Positions 51,463-52,127 of a stretch of DNA of 52,127 nt are shown in pieces; the first letter of the stretch is position 1, and every line of letters begins with the position of its first letter. The stretch is from Clavibacter tessellarius (GTDB lineage Bacteria > Actinomycetota > Actinomycetes > Actinomycetales > Microbacteriaceae), in contig NZ_LQXA01000007.1 in assembly GCF_001618005.1 (NCBI RefSeq), forward strand, positions 1 through 52,127, given 5' to 3'. A program made the translations under genes and the position numbers. The notes under the pieces were generated by a model that saw nothing but the letters and a program-made list of their open reading frames with translations, had not been told where the DNA came from and made no database searches.

Positions 51463-52079
51463 GCGTGCCCGCACCGCCGACGCCGTTCACCGCGATCCCC
51501 GAGGTCGTCGCTGCCGGGTCGCGCATCCACCGGATCCACTCCGACCGGTTCGGACCGGCGGAGTTCAACCCCGGAGCGGGGGCGCCGACCCGGTTCGCGT
51601 TCTTCGGCGACCCGGTCGTCCCGGTGCTGTACGCCGGCGACACCGAGGACGTCGCGATATGCGAGACGATCCTCCACGACGTCCCGCTCTCCGGCGGCGT
51701 CGTCGGCGGCCGGGATCTCGCGGGCCGCCGCTGCTCTCGCCTGATCGCGACGCGGGACCTCCGCCTCGCCTCGCTCGTGGGCGGAGGACCCCGAGCGCTC
51801 CGCGTCCGTGCGGCCTCGGTCTGCGCGACCGACGCCGCGGACTACCCGCAGACCGTCGCATGGGCGGAGGCATCCCACGCCGCGGGGTTCGACGGGCTGG
51901 CCTATCCGTCGCGACAGGCAGCCGGACGACGGGCCATGGTGCTCTTCGGCGACCGCGTGGGCACCCGCGACCTCGAGCCCGACCCGGCCTACCGCTGGTG
52001 GTTCGACGACGCCGACGGCTTCGCGCGGCTCTACGAGATGTGCCGCCCGCTCGGCGTCACCGTGCTGCGCCTCGCCTGA
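51459..52079 (+). CDS. RES domain toxin (NAD+-degrading)
   Basis: This 206-residue protein is a single RES domain. It shows the three conserved residues that name the family: Arg in RIHRIHSDRFG (about 22-32), Glu in VAICETILHDV (about 66-76), and Ser in DGLAYPSRQAAG (about 144-155), with the LYAGDTEDVA turn before the Glu. RES toxins such as MbcT break NAD+ by phosphorolysis or hydrolysis and stop growth. The GTG start overlaps the antitoxin stop. All key residues are present, so it is likely active. Confidence 0.9.
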   Translation: MSVPAPPTPFTAIPEVVAAGSRIHRIHSDRFGPAEFNPGAGAPTRFAFFGDPVVPVLYAGDTEDVAICETILHDVPLSGGVVGGRDLAGRRCSRLIATRDLRLASLVGGGPRALRVRAASVCATDAADYPQTVAWAEASHAAGFDGLAYPSRQAAGRRAMVLFGDRVGTRDLEPDPAYRWWFDDADGFARLYEMCRPLGVTVLRLA

Positions 52080-52101
52080 CGCACTGCTCACGCACGAAGG
52101 C

Positions 52102-52127
52102 GGGACGCCCCGGGATGCGGGGCGCCC
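52102..52127 (+). terminator. Hairpin after the RES toxin gene
   Basis: GGG(A)CGCCCCG pairs with CGGGGCGCCC across a 5-nt loop, a 10-bp stem with one bulge, at the window edge. What follows is not visible. Confidence 0.45.

Overview
The window is about 73% GC, almost fully coding on both strands, and carries an actinobacterial gene set: an ECF sigma factor with Asp23 proteins, DUF3349 beside PitA, phosphoketolase and manganese catalase. The hexamer GGATCC recurs about twice per kb. The best guess from these traits is a Microbacteriaceae member, probably a plant-associated Clavibacter-like organism. This is inference: no rRNA or marker gene is present. A cluster for ester-linked hydroxycinnamates, a cutinase-like hydrolase and an LPxTG-anchored phytase fit life on plants.

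Layout. 1-5.3 kb: the start of an acidic protein, pyrE, a beta-hydroxyacid dehydrogenase, then an Asp23 gene divergent from a three-gene sigma-factor operon that encodes two more Asp23-like proteins. 5.3-9.2 kb: a CoiA-like nuclease-fold protein with a coiled-coil tail, exonuclease III, a membrane protein and an OmpR-type response regulator. 9.3-12 kb: an Hpt-like protein that has lost its phospho-histidine, and a PAS histidine kinase. 12-20 kb: small enzymes (MOSC, SDR, ASCH, GH114, cytidine deaminase, GrpB, epimerase, GNAT, AEC carrier) and a tRNA-like hairpin set at 16.0 kb. 20-24.2 kb: anchored MINPP-type phytase, then hipBA between two copies of the 3' end of an SRPBCC gene. 24.3-36.8 kb: two drug-efflux MFS/regulator pairs, the pitA-DUF3349 operon and several small enzymes. 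36.8-38.7 kb: MarR divergent from padC and a cinnamoyl-esterase-like hydrolase. 39.2-40.9 kb: a second insert between perfect 99-bp repeats, carrying an atypical LuxR-type regulator, a small membrane protein and a small secreted four-cysteine protein. 41-49.5 kb: pentapeptide protein, a dead VOC gene, phosphoketolase, lipoproteins, a cutinase-like hydrolase, Mn-catalase and a MerR regulator. 49.6-52.1 kb: epoxide hydrolase and a RES/ParS-type toxin-antitoxin pair.

Two window-wide patterns stand out. First, at least 17 genes have a TANNNT-like -10 box 5-8 nt before the start codon, the arrangement expected for leaderless mRNAs. Second, two short inserts share one design: each lies between convergent genes, each is bounded by a direct repeat copied from the 3' end of the minus-strand neighbour, each lacks an integrase, and each lacks GGATCC although it is common elsewhere. 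They may be two examples of one undescribed kind of cassette. No gene-free stretch exceeds 300 bases.
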